A stretch of 64,000 bases of DNA from Coprobacter secundus (lineage in GTDB: Bacteria > Bacteroidota > Bacteroidia > Bacteroidales > Coprobacteraceae). Below are positions 28,043 through 38,016 of this stretch, in pieces (within the stretch, counting starts at the first letter, position 1; each line of letters starts with the position of its first letter). The notes beneath the pieces are model-generated. The model made no database searches, was not told the origin of the DNA, and worked only from the letters and a program-made list of their open reading frames with translations. Made by a program: the position numbers and the translations under genes. The DNA lies in NCBI GenBank assembly GCA_000803105.1, contig JTDA01000012.1, forward strand, positions 62,001 to 126,000, given 5' to 3'.

Positions 28043-30853
28043 TCACTTTATCTCTTCTTTAGGATACAAAACCGCCTTAATTACAGGAGATTCCAAAAAG
28101 CATCGGTGTATATATATCATTATTTCCTCTGCTGTAATACTGTGTATTATATCTTCATACCGAGTTACATAATCCCAGTCAGGATCTCCATTATATATAG
28201 TATTGCGAATACACCCACTCCAAAAAGAGTTTTTCTGCATATGGATACGATTTTCTTTAATCAAATTTTGTTTAACGTCGGCCCATTCCGTTTCGAATGC
28301 AAGAGAATCAAAAGCAAGCTTCTGCAACTGGGACATCGTTGCCGCAATGAGTGCAGGTACATTTTCTGATTCACAACTGAATCCTATTGTTCCCCGAGAA
28401 AGTTGTGCAGGATATTGTGTTGCTCCGATAGACACACTCACACTATATACCATCCCCATTTTTTCTCGCAATTCACCAAGTAACTTAGTCCGAACTATAG
28501 CTTTTACTATATCACCTTTAAGATTGAAACTCCGCAACTGCTCAGATAAAGTATCTTGCTGAAATATAAGTGAGACAAGTGCTTTGGGTGAATCTCCTAC
28601 TTTTCTTATAAATTCAGTATTTTTTCGAGGTATATTATCACCTTTGTATACATAATCCATCGTAGGTATACCTCCTGGTAAACCACCAATATACCGTAAA
28701 ACAAATGATTCTATTTCAGAGAATGTGCAATTACCTGTAATAATAAAAGTATACCCATTTGCAGAACCAAAACATCGATTGAAAACAGGAAGGATACGCT
28801 CTTTTCTCAACTCTGAATTTATTAGCGAGTCTGTAATCTCACGTCTGACATAACTATACCCTTGCATCAAATCAGATAATTCTCTATAATATTTATCAGT
28901 ATCTGTTTTATTTCCAGTAAGGTAATTTTCTATTGATTTTTCTTTAACCTGCGCATATACGGATTCATCCAATCGTGGTTGTGTCCATTTTAAATACAAA
29001 AGTTCAAAAAGAGTTTGCATATCTCGTTTCTCGGCTGACCCAGCCACCCCTGTACGTGTCTTGTCAATAAGAAATCGTAATGATGCAGAATTTCCCGCCA
29101 AATACTGGCTCAATGCATCACGACTAAAATTTCCGGCTCCACTAACCGGAACAATACTTCCGGCAAATAAGCCAGTAACATAGTCTACTGAATCAAGAGC
29201 ATAAAGTCCCCCTTTGCGAAACCCAGTAAGCATAATTCTATCTTTATCTACAGTAGTCCGTTTAAATATTACTCGGGCTCCATTAGACAAAACCATAGAA
29301 CGGGCACCTATTTCCGAAATGGTATCATCAATTTCTATAATTCCGGATACAGGTAATTCAGATATCAAAGCATCAGGTACATCTATATTCTTTTCATATC
29401 TGGCAATATCATCACTTCTAATGTGAGCAAGCATTGACAAAAGTTCTTCTTCTGTAGGAAGCTCCGCTGACACTTTGTCAAAAGCCGACAAAAAATAGTG
29501 TGTTCTATGAGGTTTACGCACGCCCTTCATCAACTTAACTAATGATACAGAATCGACACGCCCAATATATTTTTGTATCATTCTATATTCTTCAGCAGGA
29601 GTTAATATGATATTTCCTTGGTAAAAATCCGAATATATCTCGTCGATATATGATAGAGATGCTACAGGTGATTTAGATTCAGCCCGTCTCAATGCATCTC
29701 GCAAAAAACTTTTTTTTACTTTCTCAATTTCAGATGTAGTAAAACCATACCGATACATTTGTTCCAATTGTGTAGCAAATTCTTTTATACCCATTTCTAT
29801 TTTCCCAGAAACGAGCTCAACCGAAGCCATTAGCACCCCTTTCGTATTAATAAACGACGTCAGTGCTGCTGACGCATCTTTATAGGATGGATTCTCAAAT
29901 GCTAATGCATTTAAACGCACTTTCATCAACCTATTAAGCAAAGCTCTCTGTAAAAAAACAAGAAAATCTTTCTCTTTTTTTACCGCTGACGGTTTGGGAC
30001 ACAACTGTATGAAATTAAGCTCTATTTTTTTCAAAGAAGGATGTATAATCTCAATTACCTCTTCTTCGGAATAATCAGGTATCCGATAATTCTTTACTTT
30101 AGGCCTGTCCAGTACATTCATTTTTCCAAAACGCTCATGGACAATCTTCTCTACCTCATTTGCATCTATATCTCCAGATACGGCAACAGCCATTAAAGTA
30201 GGATGGTACCATGTTTCATAATAACTGCGCAATCTTTCATGAGGGAAACGACGAATAACGGCGGTATCACCTATCGTCAATCTGCAGGTATATCGCGAAC
30301 CATTGAGAAGTTCCAATAAAAAAGCATTTTGTGCATCGTACTCTGGTCCTGTTTTCGACAACCATTCAGAAAGTATGACACCCCGTTCTTTCTCTATTTC
30401 CAATGAATCAAGCAACAATCCATCAGCCCAATCAGCCAATATCATCAAAGTAGAATCTACCATGTGAATATCGGACGAAGGTAATTGTAACTTATATACT
30501 GTTTCATTAAAGGAAGTATGGGCATTCAGGTCTTTTCCAAATTTTGCACCTTTCGACTCCAGAAATTTCACCATTGAATCTCCCGGGAAATGACGAGTTC
30601 CATTAAATGCCATATGTTCCAGGAAATGAGCCAGTCCACGCTGGTTTTCTTCCTCAAAAACAGAACCGGATTTTATAAACAAGCGATAAACAGCCTCTCC
30701 TTTAGGATAATCATTAGGATAGATATAATATGTAAGTCCATTGTCGAGTTTTCCTTTTATAAGTCTCGGATCTGGTTTCAACTCTCCATAAACAGTTACC
30801 AATTGTAATTGCACGAAGATACAAGACAATATTATTGCAAATTTGTATTTCAT
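28043..30853 (-). CDS. M16-family (insulinase/pitrilysin-type) zinc metallopeptidase, exported
   Basis: The start is taken at the ATG at 30853 (MKYKFAIILSCIFVQLQLVTVYG, a signal peptide); an ATG at 30859 is an alternative. The mature protein of about 910 residues is a full-length two-repeat M16 enzyme. The inverted zinc motif is HFLEH at about 76-80, with a downstream Glu in ERGVILSEW as the third ligand. Later segments (YYETWYHPTLMAVAVSGDI, LGELREKMGMVYSVSV) are also typical of M16. Such enzymes cut peptides of moderate length inside a closed chamber. It follows the small lipoprotein gene by about 50 bp in the SusC/SusD operon, which suggests trimming of imported peptides in the periplasm. 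Confidence 0.9.
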   Translation of the reverse strand: MKYKFAIILSCIFVQLQLVTVYGELKPDPRLIKGKLDNGLTYYIYPNDYPKGEAVYRLFIKSGSVFEEENQRGLAHFLEHMAFNGTRHFPGDSMVKFLESKGAKFGKDLNAHTSFNETVYKLQLPSSDIHMVDSTLMILADWADGLLLDSLEIEKERGVILSEWLSKTGPEYDAQNAFLLELLNGSRYTCRLTIGDTAVIRRFPHERLRSYYETWYHPTLMAVAVSGDIDANEVEKIVHERFGKMNVLDRPKVKNYRIPDYSEEEVIEIIHPSLKKIELNFIQLCPKPSAVKKEKDFLVFLQRALLNRLMKVRLNALAFENPSYKDASAALTSFINTKGVLMASVELVSGKIEMGIKEFATQLEQMYRYGFTTSEIEKVKKSFLRDALRRAESKSPVASLSYIDEIYSDFYQGNIILTPAEEYRMIQKYIGRVDSVSLVKLMKGVRKPHRTHYFLSAFDKVSAELPTEEELLSMLAHIRSDDIARYEKNIDVPDALISELPVSGIIEIDDTISEIGARSMVLSNGARVIFKRTTVDKDRIMLTGFRKGGLYALDSVDYVTGLFAGSIVPVSGAGNFSRDALSQYLAGNSASLRFLIDKTRTGVAGSAEKRDMQTLFELLYLKWTQPRLDESVYAQVKEKSIENYLTGNKTDTDKYYRELSDLMQGYSYVRREITDSLINSELRKERILPVFNRCFGSANGYTFIITGNCTFSEIESFVLRYIGGLPGGIPTMDYVYKGDNIPRKNTEFIRKVGDSPKALVSLIFQQDTLSEQLRSFNLKGDIVKAIVRTKLLGELREKMGMVYSVSVSIGATQYPAQLSRGTIGFSCESENVPALIAATMSQLQKLAFDSLAFETEWADVKQNLIKENRIHMQKNSFWSGCIRNTIYNGDPDWDYVTRYEDIIHSITAEEIMIYIHRCFLESPVIKAVLYPKEEIK

Positions 30854-30904
30854 TATCATTTTTACTAAGAAACAATGGATTATTATATTCGTACCTTGCA
30901 CTTA

Positions 30905-31384
30905 TCAATCGTTCGCCTTAACCTTTGTAATAACCATCTGACGCTGAAAATGGTCAGGACCCGGCATTCCAATAACAACATCGGGATTGTTGGTACTTAC
31001 CAGTGTGATAGTCATAGTATTGTTTTTAGTAATGTCAATAGGATTGGCTATCCACCGTACTCGAATAGGCATATCATATACTCCTGTCGGAAACACAACT
31101 TTATTCCCAGGAGTCAAAAATTCATAATCGACTCCAGCAGTAAGCCCATCACCTACTTCTATACTATATGTTACTTCAAGAGGTGTACTTAACGGTGCAG
31201 AACTAAGACAAATGAGATATTCATCAATCAAATTTCCAGCTTCTGAAACTGTCACCGAATTAAGTTCTTTTTTCATTATTCGTATAAAAGGTGTGTCATA
31301 GGGTTTGAATTCATCTCTCCCGCAAGAAGTAAAGATGAATATAATCATAAGCCAAGTCGTTATCTGTTTTGCTATTGCTTTCAT
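30905..31384 (-). CDS. Small lipoprotein, DUF4843-like
   Basis: The start at the ATG at 31384 gives a lipoprotein signal (MKAIAKQITTWLMIIFIFTSC, Cys at about 21), so the 11 codons upstream are unlikely to be used. The product is 159 residues. The remainder is all-beta, with a Calx-beta or DUF1735/DUF4843 look: SVTVSEAGNLIDEYLICLSS, LEVTYSIEVGDGLTAGVDYEF, TMTITLVSTNNPDVVIG. Such proteins are often encoded right after SusD and may be accessory surface lipoproteins of the transporter. The exact family name is uncertain. It lies 37 bp after the susD stop. Confidence 0.65.
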   Translation of the reverse strand: MKAIAKQITTWLMIIFIFTSCGRDEFKPYDTPFIRIMKKELNSVTVSEAGNLIDEYLICLSSAPLSTPLEVTYSIEVGDGLTAGVDYEFLTPGNKVVFPTGVYDMPIRVRWIANPIDITKNNTMTITLVSTNNPDVVIGMPGPDHFQRQMVITKVKAND

Positions 31385-31421
31385 AAACTTATACTTAATC
31401 TTATTTATATATACCAATTAT

Positions 31422-32855
31422 TTAATTATTAGGATTAGGCTGCATATTCTTATTAGCATCTAACTCTCTACGAGGTATCGGTAAAATAAAGTTATCATTG
31501 GGATAAGTAAGAAACTTGAGTGACGATGTCGTGCTGGACGAACGCACAAGATTCTTTTTACGCCGAGTAATATCAAAAAGGCGGTGACCTTCGAAACACA
31601 ACTCTTTAATCCGCTCTATCTCTATAATACGTGCCAATTCTTCATTATCAGCATACTCCAATGTAATTTCAGCAGGGTCTTTCCCTAAAGCCCGAGCTTG
31701 AATAACTTTTATATCTTCTGCAGCTTTATCAGGCAAATTTTTATTAAGATAAGCCTCTGCCCTATTCAGATACATTTCGGATACCCTTAGGACAAAAGGA
31801 TCATTATGCTTATCGCTATCCGTTAATCCCTGATTTTTAGAAACATACTTCTGACAATTAGGTAATAAAGTATATTCATCTACTAGAAGTTTACGTCTTA
31901 TATCATCGGGATCTGTAAAAAAAGTAAGCAAAGTATCGTCAGGTATCGCTCCAGATGTATATGATTGGTAAAATTTTGTAATCCACTGAGATTTTTCCAG
32001 ACCACTCAGCCTAAAAACAGCTTCAGTACCTGCAACATTAACATCATTGTACATAGCAAGGTAATCATCACCTTTAGAAAGAGACATATTCTCAATTACC
32101 TCAGTAGCATTCGTTATCACATCGTCCCACCGTTCCATATACAAATATACTCTGGAAAGCATCGCCGGAACAGCAATAGGTGATACATGATAAGCATCTG
32201 TCCGTGCCATATTTCCGAAATCAGATTTTGCATTATTTAAATCTGTTATAATCTGACTATATACTTCAGCAACGGATTTACGTGAAACATTTTCATCAGC
32301 TCCAGGAGTCTTCAACAATACAGGTACTCCTAAATGTGAAGCATCAGAGGTATAAGTATAAGGCTGAGCATACACTCTGCAAAGGTCAAAATGGCACATT
32401 GCCCGTAGAAAAAGTGCTTGTGCCCTAATTTGTTTAAGCTCTTCAGTGGAACTGGGGAATTTGGCTCTCAGTTCAGGCTCATACTGCAATATATTATTCA
32501 CATTACGTAAAGCCTCATATATTTTACTCCAGATATACCCCACGGCACCAGACTCTTGGTCTCCCGAAGAGGTATAATTATACTGGTCAACCATATCTCC
32601 ACTAGCATCAACTTGTGGCATAACCAACATATCTCCAGCAACATCCGGATACACATAAAGCTCACCATTATAATACTTAAACATCATATAATAAGCACCT
32701 GGAAGAGCAGCCCTAATACCATCCATATCAGAGAAAAAAACAGGGGTAGTAGTTTTTCCAATGGGATCTACTTCCAGAAAATGGCAGTTTGAGAATGATA
32801 CCGCCATCAGCAATAAGGCTATATATTTTTTATATGTTTTACTGAATTGTTTCAT
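31422..32855 (-). CDS. SusD/RagB-family outer-membrane lipoprotein (second locus)
   Basis: The 477-residue protein has a lipoprotein signal (MKQFSKTYKKYIALLLMAVS then SNC, Cys at about 24). SusD motifs are visible: EVDPIGKTTTPVFFSDMDG, IRAQALFLRAMCHFDLCRVY, MYLNRAEAYLNK, a C-terminal IEIERIKELCFEGHRLFDI and ILPIPRRELDANKNM. At 477 residues it is smaller than the SusD of PUL 1 and closer to the RagB type. It forms the lid of the SusC barrel encoded 32 bp upstream. With no carbohydrate-active genes around it, the ligand may be a peptide or another small polymer. Confidence 0.93.
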   Translation of the reverse strand: MKQFSKTYKKYIALLLMAVSFSNCHFLEVDPIGKTTTPVFFSDMDGIRAALPGAYYMMFKYYNGELYVYPDVAGDMLVMPQVDASGDMVDQYNYTSSGDQESGAVGYIWSKIYEALRNVNNILQYEPELRAKFPSSTEELKQIRAQALFLRAMCHFDLCRVYAQPYTYTSDASHLGVPVLLKTPGADENVSRKSVAEVYSQIITDLNNAKSDFGNMARTDAYHVSPIAVPAMLSRVYLYMERWDDVITNATEVIENMSLSKGDDYLAMYNDVNVAGTEAVFRLSGLEKSQWITKFYQSYTSGAIPDDTLLTFFTDPDDIRRKLLVDEYTLLPNCQKYVSKNQGLTDSDKHNDPFVLRVSEMYLNRAEAYLNKNLPDKAAEDIKVIQARALGKDPAEITLEYADNEELARIIEIERIKELCFEGHRLFDITRRKKNLVRSSSTTSSLKFLTYPNDNFILPIPRRELDANKNMQPNPNN

Positions 32856-32887
32856 ATTGCAAATATTCTTATCTTAAAAAAACTCAA

Positions 32888-35800
32888 TTAGAAAGTCACA
32901 TTGGCACCTAATGAATAAACAGACTCCCAAGGGTATCCACGCATCATCTGACGATATGAGTTACGGTCTTTTTTATCATAAGGAGTCCATATAGCAATAT
33001 TATCCATAATGAAAGAGAACTGACAACCTTTCATATTGAGTTTCTTCAACACTTTATTCGGCAAATTATATGAAAGTGTTATATTCTGTAAACGCAAATG
33101 TGTGGTATTATATAAAAAACGAGTACTCGTCATTGTCGACTTTGTATCATTATTTACAGACGGTTTAGGATTCAATGCCAAATCGCCCGGTTTCTGCCAA
33201 CGATCAAGTTGATTGACCGATTGATTTTTCGACAAAATATTCAGACCGTCAGATGTAGCCCGACTCCCAAAATTACCAAAGGCATATCCTCCAATAGTAT
33301 AATTAAGCATTACCCTTAGGCTAATGCCCCGATAAGCAAATGTATTGGTCATACCTCCAAAAAGTTTTGGGGTAGATGACTTGCCCGGTACTCGATTAGC
33401 TTCACTATAAGTACGGGTCACATTTCCATTTTTATCTAACCACAAAGCATGTCCATCTCTAGGATCAACACCTACCCAGCGAACAAGATTATAAGTATTC
33501 ATATCGTACCCTTCTTTCCATACTTTAGGAGGAAAGCTCTGCTCTATACCATTATACAATTTTAATATTCGATTTTGATTATGTGACATATTCAAATCTG
33601 TTACCCACTCAAACGGTCCTCTTATATTCTCAGAAGTAATGGTTACTTCAATACCTCGATTCCTAACCGATCCCATATTACGATATACTCGCGTATCTCC
33701 AGTAGTACGTGATACATCCAACTGACTTATCAAATCTACTGTCTTATCATTGTACACTTCAGTCTCTATATCCAAACGGTTCAGTAATTTTATCCTCAGA
33801 CCTAAATTGGTTTTATAGGTAGTCTCCCAACTCAATTGAGGATTTGCCCCAGATGAGACAACTGCCCCTGACTGCCCATTATAGTTATTACTTTCACTAT
33901 AAGTGTACAGACCTAATGCTGTCTGACTTCCCAAACGTGAATTACCGTCAGCACCATAGCTGGCTTTTATTTTCAAAATATTCACAATAGATGAATCAAA
34001 AAATTTCTCGTTATGAATATTCCAGGAAACTCCAACAGAGCCAAAATTGGCCCATTGTACATCTGAACCAAAATCAGAATCCCCATCACGACGACCGTTC
34101 ACAACCAAAAAATAACGTCCATCATATGAATAACTACCCTGTAAAAAAAATGACATAGAATGTTTTATCTGTCCTCCACTGGAACCTTTTCGAGTGGCTG
34201 CATAAGATATTTCTTTTATATGGTCATTAACAAAACCTTCTCCCGTAGCAGATACCGTATTGTAACCTTTTGACGACATTTCATATCCGAACAATCCACC
34301 AACAGTATGTTTTCCAAATTTTGCATCATAATTAAGTCTGTGTATAGTAGTCCATACCAAAGTATTGGTATGCCCTCGAGAAGAATATCCCTCTATGACA
34401 CCATCCAAAGAGGCACCCGACCAATTTGACCGAGCATCATAAGTATCTTGGTAACTACTATTAAAGTCTGTACCAAATTGTCCGGTATATTTCAACCCTC
34501 TCAAAATATCATATTTCAACAATATATTAGCATTCGCCAAAAATGTACGCTGGCGGTTGTCATTTTGCTCACGTTCTGCAATAGAATTCAAATATTTTAC
34601 CGTTTTCCAAACAGGTTCTCCTCCGGTTACCGAACTATCCACATATTTATTATACAGACGCAACGTATGACCATCTAAATCATAAGGAGAGTAAATAGGC
34701 AACATCTGATAATAGTCATCACTGGGAACAAACAATTCGTTAATATTATATGATGTCGACAAATTGAAACTAAGAGAAAGTTTCCTGTGTAATTGTATGT
34801 CATTGTTGGCCCGCAACGATGCCCGATGTCCTAAATTCCCTTTTACTGTAAGTTGATCCCGATAATAGGAACCTGAAATATAATATTTTGCTCTATCTGA
34901 CCCACCTCTAGCTGAGAGTCCAGCCTGTAAATAATGCCCTAATCCGTAATATTCTTTTAGCCAATTAGTATCGGTAGTACTATACTGATTTAATTCATTA
35001 TCTTGAAAAGGAAAATATTTCATATCAATACCGGCATTCCGAAAAGATTCTTTAGCCAATGTCATATATTGTGATGCGTTCAATGTTTTGAAATAAGTAC
35101 TCTTATTTACATGAGATATCCCATAACGTACCGATACATCAAATTGAGGCTTACCCTTATATCCACCCTTTGTTGTAACAAGAATCACACCATTGGAACC
35201 ATTAGCTCCATAAATAGCAGTGGCTGAAGCATCTTTAAGAATAGTAATAGAAGCAATATCATCTGGGTTAATAAAAGACAAAGGACTTATAGAATAATTC
35301 ATCCCCGGAATTTGATTGGTGCGATCACCGGTATAGATAGGAGTACCATCTACAACCCACAAAGGTTCATTTGATGCTGATAATGAAGATTCACCTCGAA
35401 TACGAACATCATAACGTGAGCGAGTACTGGATGCCAAATCGGTATTTACATCAACTTTTAATCCCGGGACGATACCATCAAGCAAATTATCAATACGGTT
35501 CATCGGAAGATTTTTAAGTTGCTTGTCATTTACCTGAAATGCACTACTCACTAAATCAGCTCTTTTCTGTACTGTTCCATAGGCCCCCACAATTTCAACA
35601 TCTTCCAATGCAATAGAACCCGGTTCAAGAATGACATTGATGTGAGTCTGTTTACCTATCGTAACCTCTTTCGATTCCATTCCCAAAAAAGAAAATACCA
35701 ACTTCGAAGAAGGACCACCAACTACAGTTATACGATAATTTCCATTTATATCAGTAGCAGTAGCTTTATTTTTCATTCCTTTCACAGCCACTGTGACACC

Positions 35801-36013
35801 CGGTAGCGGAGATTTTGTGTTATCAAATACCTGCCCCGTAACAACAAATGTAACATTTGTTACTTTTTGCTGGCTAATGGATGAATTTCCACCGGAATCG
35901 GAAAATTGAGACGCTTTTACCACCGCAATGTTGGAATATATTCCCAATAATAATACAGCAATGCTTACATTACACTTTAGAAAAAACTTTTTTCGAGACA
36001 CTATTTTTTTCAT
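32888..36013 (-). CDS. SusC/RagA-family TonB-dependent outer-membrane transporter (second locus)
   Basis: The start is taken at the ATG at 36013 (MKKIVSRKKFFLKCNVSIAV, a signal peptide after a basic stretch), leaving 1041 residues. The order is a carboxypeptidase-regulatory-like domain (VVTGQVFDNTKSPLPGVTVA), a plug with DLVSSAFQVNDKQLKNLPMN, SLSASNEPLWVVDGTPI and SITILKDASATAIYGANG, then the barrel, ending in a typical aromatic strand (SVYSLGANVTF). There is no STN domain, so regulation does not go through an ECF sigma/FecR pair. It is the first gene of a five-gene operon and has a near-ideal Bacteroides promoter upstream. Confidence 0.95.
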   Translation of the reverse strand: MKKIVSRKKFFLKCNVSIAVLLLGIYSNIAVVKASQFSDSGGNSSISQQKVTNVTFVVTGQVFDNTKSPLPGVTVAVKGMKNKATATDINGNYRITVVGGPSSKLVFSFLGMESKEVTIGKQTHINVILEPGSIALEDVEIVGAYGTVQKRADLVSSAFQVNDKQLKNLPMNRIDNLLDGIVPGLKVDVNTDLASSTRSRYDVRIRGESSLSASNEPLWVVDGTPIYTGDRTNQIPGMNYSISPLSFINPDDIASITILKDASATAIYGANGSNGVILVTTKGGYKGKPQFDVSVRYGISHVNKSTYFKTLNASQYMTLAKESFRNAGIDMKYFPFQDNELNQYSTTDTNWLKEYYGLGHYLQAGLSARGGSDRAKYYISGSYYRDQLTVKGNLGHRASLRANNDIQLHRKLSLSFNLSTSYNINELFVPSDDYYQMLPIYSPYDLDGHTLRLYNKYVDSSVTGGEPVWKTVKYLNSIAEREQNDNRQRTFLANANILLKYDILRGLKYTGQFGTDFNSSYQDTYDARSNWSGASLDGVIEGYSSRGHTNTLVWTTIHRLNYDAKFGKHTVGGLFGYEMSSKGYNTVSATGEGFVNDHIKEISYAATRKGSSGGQIKHSMSFFLQGSYSYDGRYFLVVNGRRDGDSDFGSDVQWANFGSVGVSWNIHNEKFFDSSIVNILKIKASYGADGNSRLGSQTALGLYTYSESNNYNGQSGAVVSSGANPQLSWETTYKTNLGLRIKLLNRLDIETEVYNDKTVDLISQLDVSRTTGDTRVYRNMGSVRNRGIEVTITSENIRGPFEWVTDLNMSHNQNRILKLYNGIEQSFPPKVWKEGYDMNTYNLVRWVGVDPRDGHALWLDKNGNVTRTYSEANRVPGKSSTPKLFGGMTNTFAYRGISLRVMLNYTIGGYAFGNFGSRATSDGLNILSKNQSVNQLDRWQKPGDLALNPKPSVNNDTKSTMTSTRFLYNTTHLRLQNITLSYNLPNKVLKKLNMKGCQFSFIMDNIAIWTPYDKKDRNSYRQMMRGYPWESVYSLGANVTF

Positions 36014-36823
36014 ACCTGTTATGGTTAATCTGTCTTTGAAAACTCGATGCATAAATATGCAATTCTTTTTAGTAATAGGTCAGTCCCTATTAGTAAAACC
36101 CGCCATTATATACATATATAATAAAGAAAAAAAGAAATTTTCACACCCTAAATTTCTTTATTTTCATTTTTTATACACATGTTAATCGATACAAATGTAG
36201 TTGTATTTTTTTTAATAACAATACATTTTGCCACAAAATATCAATTATTCACCAATTTAAGTTTCAATTTATAAGAAAAGAACTGATTATTTCTATTTCT
36301 AAAATAGTAAAATAGGAATAATTTTTATACAAATAAATACAAAATATTTATAATAAAAAAGCTGAATTTAAGGTCATTTTTTAATAATTTATATCATATA
36401 TATACATAAACCAATAAATAAATTTCCTTATATATAAATATTTATTTATCAAAAATTTATATATCAATATAAAAAGATATTTTTATAATATAGTTTTATA
36501 ATTTAGTATTTATATTTATATGATTATACATACATATTTTATTCTCAAATATGATACTTTTCTCATAGAATAGAATTATAATAATAATAATATCATATAA
36601 ATATAACTTTTCCCCAATAAAATATGAAATCCAATAAATATTAATATTATCTTGATATTTTCTTATAGACAACCATTCTTTACTTTTATATAAGCTATTT
36701 AGTCAATCAATATTCTAATTAATATTATTTTAATTGTTACAAAAACATATTATCAAACACTACTTAAATACTTTATCAAGACACATGTGTATCTACTACG
36801 TTAAGATATATAAATTAACCTCT
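36014..36823. other. AT-rich intergenic region upstream of the second susC
   Basis: This stretch holds the susC promoter (36192-36221) and about 170 nt of its untranslated leader. From about 36230 to 36823 it is very AT-rich with many short A/T runs, and no coding frame, RNA or repeat unit was recognised. It separates the second susC start from the end of the convergently read AraC-type gene. Confidence 0.4.
36192..36221 (-). promoter_or_regulatory. Bacteroides-type promoter of the second susC operon
   Basis: On the minus strand a TTG at 36219-36221 and TACATTTG at 36192-36199 (TAnnTTTG) are separated by 19 nt, the expected spacing. The start codon lies about 180 bp downstream, giving a long leader. 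Confidence 0.65.
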
Positions 36824-37741
36824 TTAATTTTCTATATTTTCTTTTTTATCTACCCTAAACGTACGTCGATAACTGACCGGAGTATAATCAACCTGCTTTT
36901 TAAAAATCTGCGAGAAATAGGAAAGATTATCAAAATTCAAATAATAAGCTATTTCTTTGATACTCATATCTGTATTTGCAAGTAGTTTTTTTGCTCTCTG
37001 AATTCGAAGTTCTATTATATATTGTGCTGGAGAGAAACCTGTATATTCTTTAAACTTTTTACGAAACCACGAATAACTCATATTCACTTCTCGAGCTATT
37101 TCCTCCGGAGTAACAGGATTCAAAATTTTCTCATGCATTATAATTTTAGCCTGATTGATTTGCTCTATAAGATTGCTTTCTGCGAAATATTGATTGCGGT
37201 CATAATACATAGTCATACCCAAAAGCAAATTGGCTATACCAGCCAAATATTGCTGATGAGCAACACGTTCAGAATGAGCAACACGTATAGCTTGCTCATA
37301 CAACTCTACCACATCATCTCTTAAACCGATGTGATAAAGTACCTGCTCAGAATCAAAAAAATTATTGGTAAACCGGCTATCAATATTACGACCGTGAAAA
37401 CCAATCCAATACTCGTGCCACCCAGTTTTTTTATCAGGGCTATAACTATGCCACACGCCCGGCTTAAGTATAAGTATATCTCCCGCTTTTATATCGATTT
37501 TCTGTTCTTTAGTTGTATAATAGGATCCCTGACCGTACGCTATATATAATAACTGATAAGTTTCGAGAACTCTCCCCTGTCGAAGATTAAAATAAAATTC
37601 TTCAGGATGACCATTGTCAGGAGGATACATTGTATAACCAGATTGAATTACTGCCTTTCCAACAGTATTCACAACAATCCCCCAATTTAAATCTCTATCA
37701 CTACTTATCAGATATTTATGTGTGTTTTCCATCTCTTTCAT
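36824..37741 (-). CDS. rhaR: AraC-family transcriptional regulator, probably the rhamnose activator RhaR
   Basis: The 305-residue protein has an N-terminal cupin-like sensing domain (FNLRQGRVLETYQLLYIAYGQ, IDIKAGDILILKPGVWHSY). The C-terminal AraC double helix-turn-helix runs at about 200-295 (TPEEIAREVNMSYSWFRKKF, GFSPAQYIIELRIQRAKKLL, IKEIAYYLNFDNLSYFSQIF). It is divergent from the rhamnose genes with 275 bp between them, the layout described for the Bacteroides thetaiotaomicron rhamnose activator RhaR. It probably binds L-rhamnose and activates rhaB-A-T-D. An alternative start is the ATG at 37732. The gene assignment is from context; the family is certain. Confidence 0.82.
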   Translation of the reverse strand: MKEMENTHKYLISSDRDLNWGIVVNTVGKAVIQSGYTMYPPDNGHPEEFYFNLRQGRVLETYQLLYIAYGQGSYYTTKEQKIDIKAGDILILKPGVWHSYSPDKKTGWHEYWIGFHGRNIDSRFTNNFFDSEQVLYHIGLRDDVVELYEQAIRVAHSERVAHQQYLAGIANLLLGMTMYYDRNQYFAESNLIEQINQAKIIMHEKILNPVTPEEIAREVNMSYSWFRKKFKEYTGFSPAQYIIELRIQRAKKLLANTDMSIKEIAYYLNFDNLSYFSQIFKKQVDYTPVSYRRTFRVDKKENIEN

Positions 37742-37911
37742 ATCTTACACTCCAATAATGGCAGACAGCCAATTTTAGATTTTACTTCACTATATTTTTA
37801 GTATTCCATTTTTTATCGTCACAAAACAATATTTTCATCACTCTTAATATAGAATTCATGACTTTTTGTTATTTCGAAAACAGAAAATATAGGCCTCCCA
37901 ATATCGTCATA

Positions 37912-37941
37912 CAAATGTATTCAAATAAAATCAAAAAACAA
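37912..37941 (-). promoter_or_regulatory. Promoter of the AraC-type regulator gene
   Basis: TACATTTG at 37912-37919 on the minus strand and TTG at 37939-37941 are separated by 19 nt, a near-ideal Bacteroides promoter. The regulator start is at 37741, so the leader is about 160 nt. Confidence 0.6.
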
Positions 37942-37985
37942 CATATTAGCGTCATATTCTGAAATACAGCCAATGGAAATAACTG

Positions 37986-37993
37986 TATATTTG
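37986..37993 (+). promoter_or_regulatory. -7 box of the rhamnose operon
   Basis: TATATTTG matches TAnnTTTG and lies 23 bp before the rhamnulokinase ATG. At the -33 position (about 37964-37966) there is no TTG, in contrast to the regulator promoter facing it. This fits an operon that needs the AraC-type activator. Confidence 0.55.
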
Positions 37994-38016
37994 TCAAATA
38001 CAATAGAAAAACACAT

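Noticed and set aside
36734..36985. 83-residue plus-strand open frame
   Set aside because: It overlaps the 3' end of the AraC-type gene on the other strand and is low-complexity with no motif.
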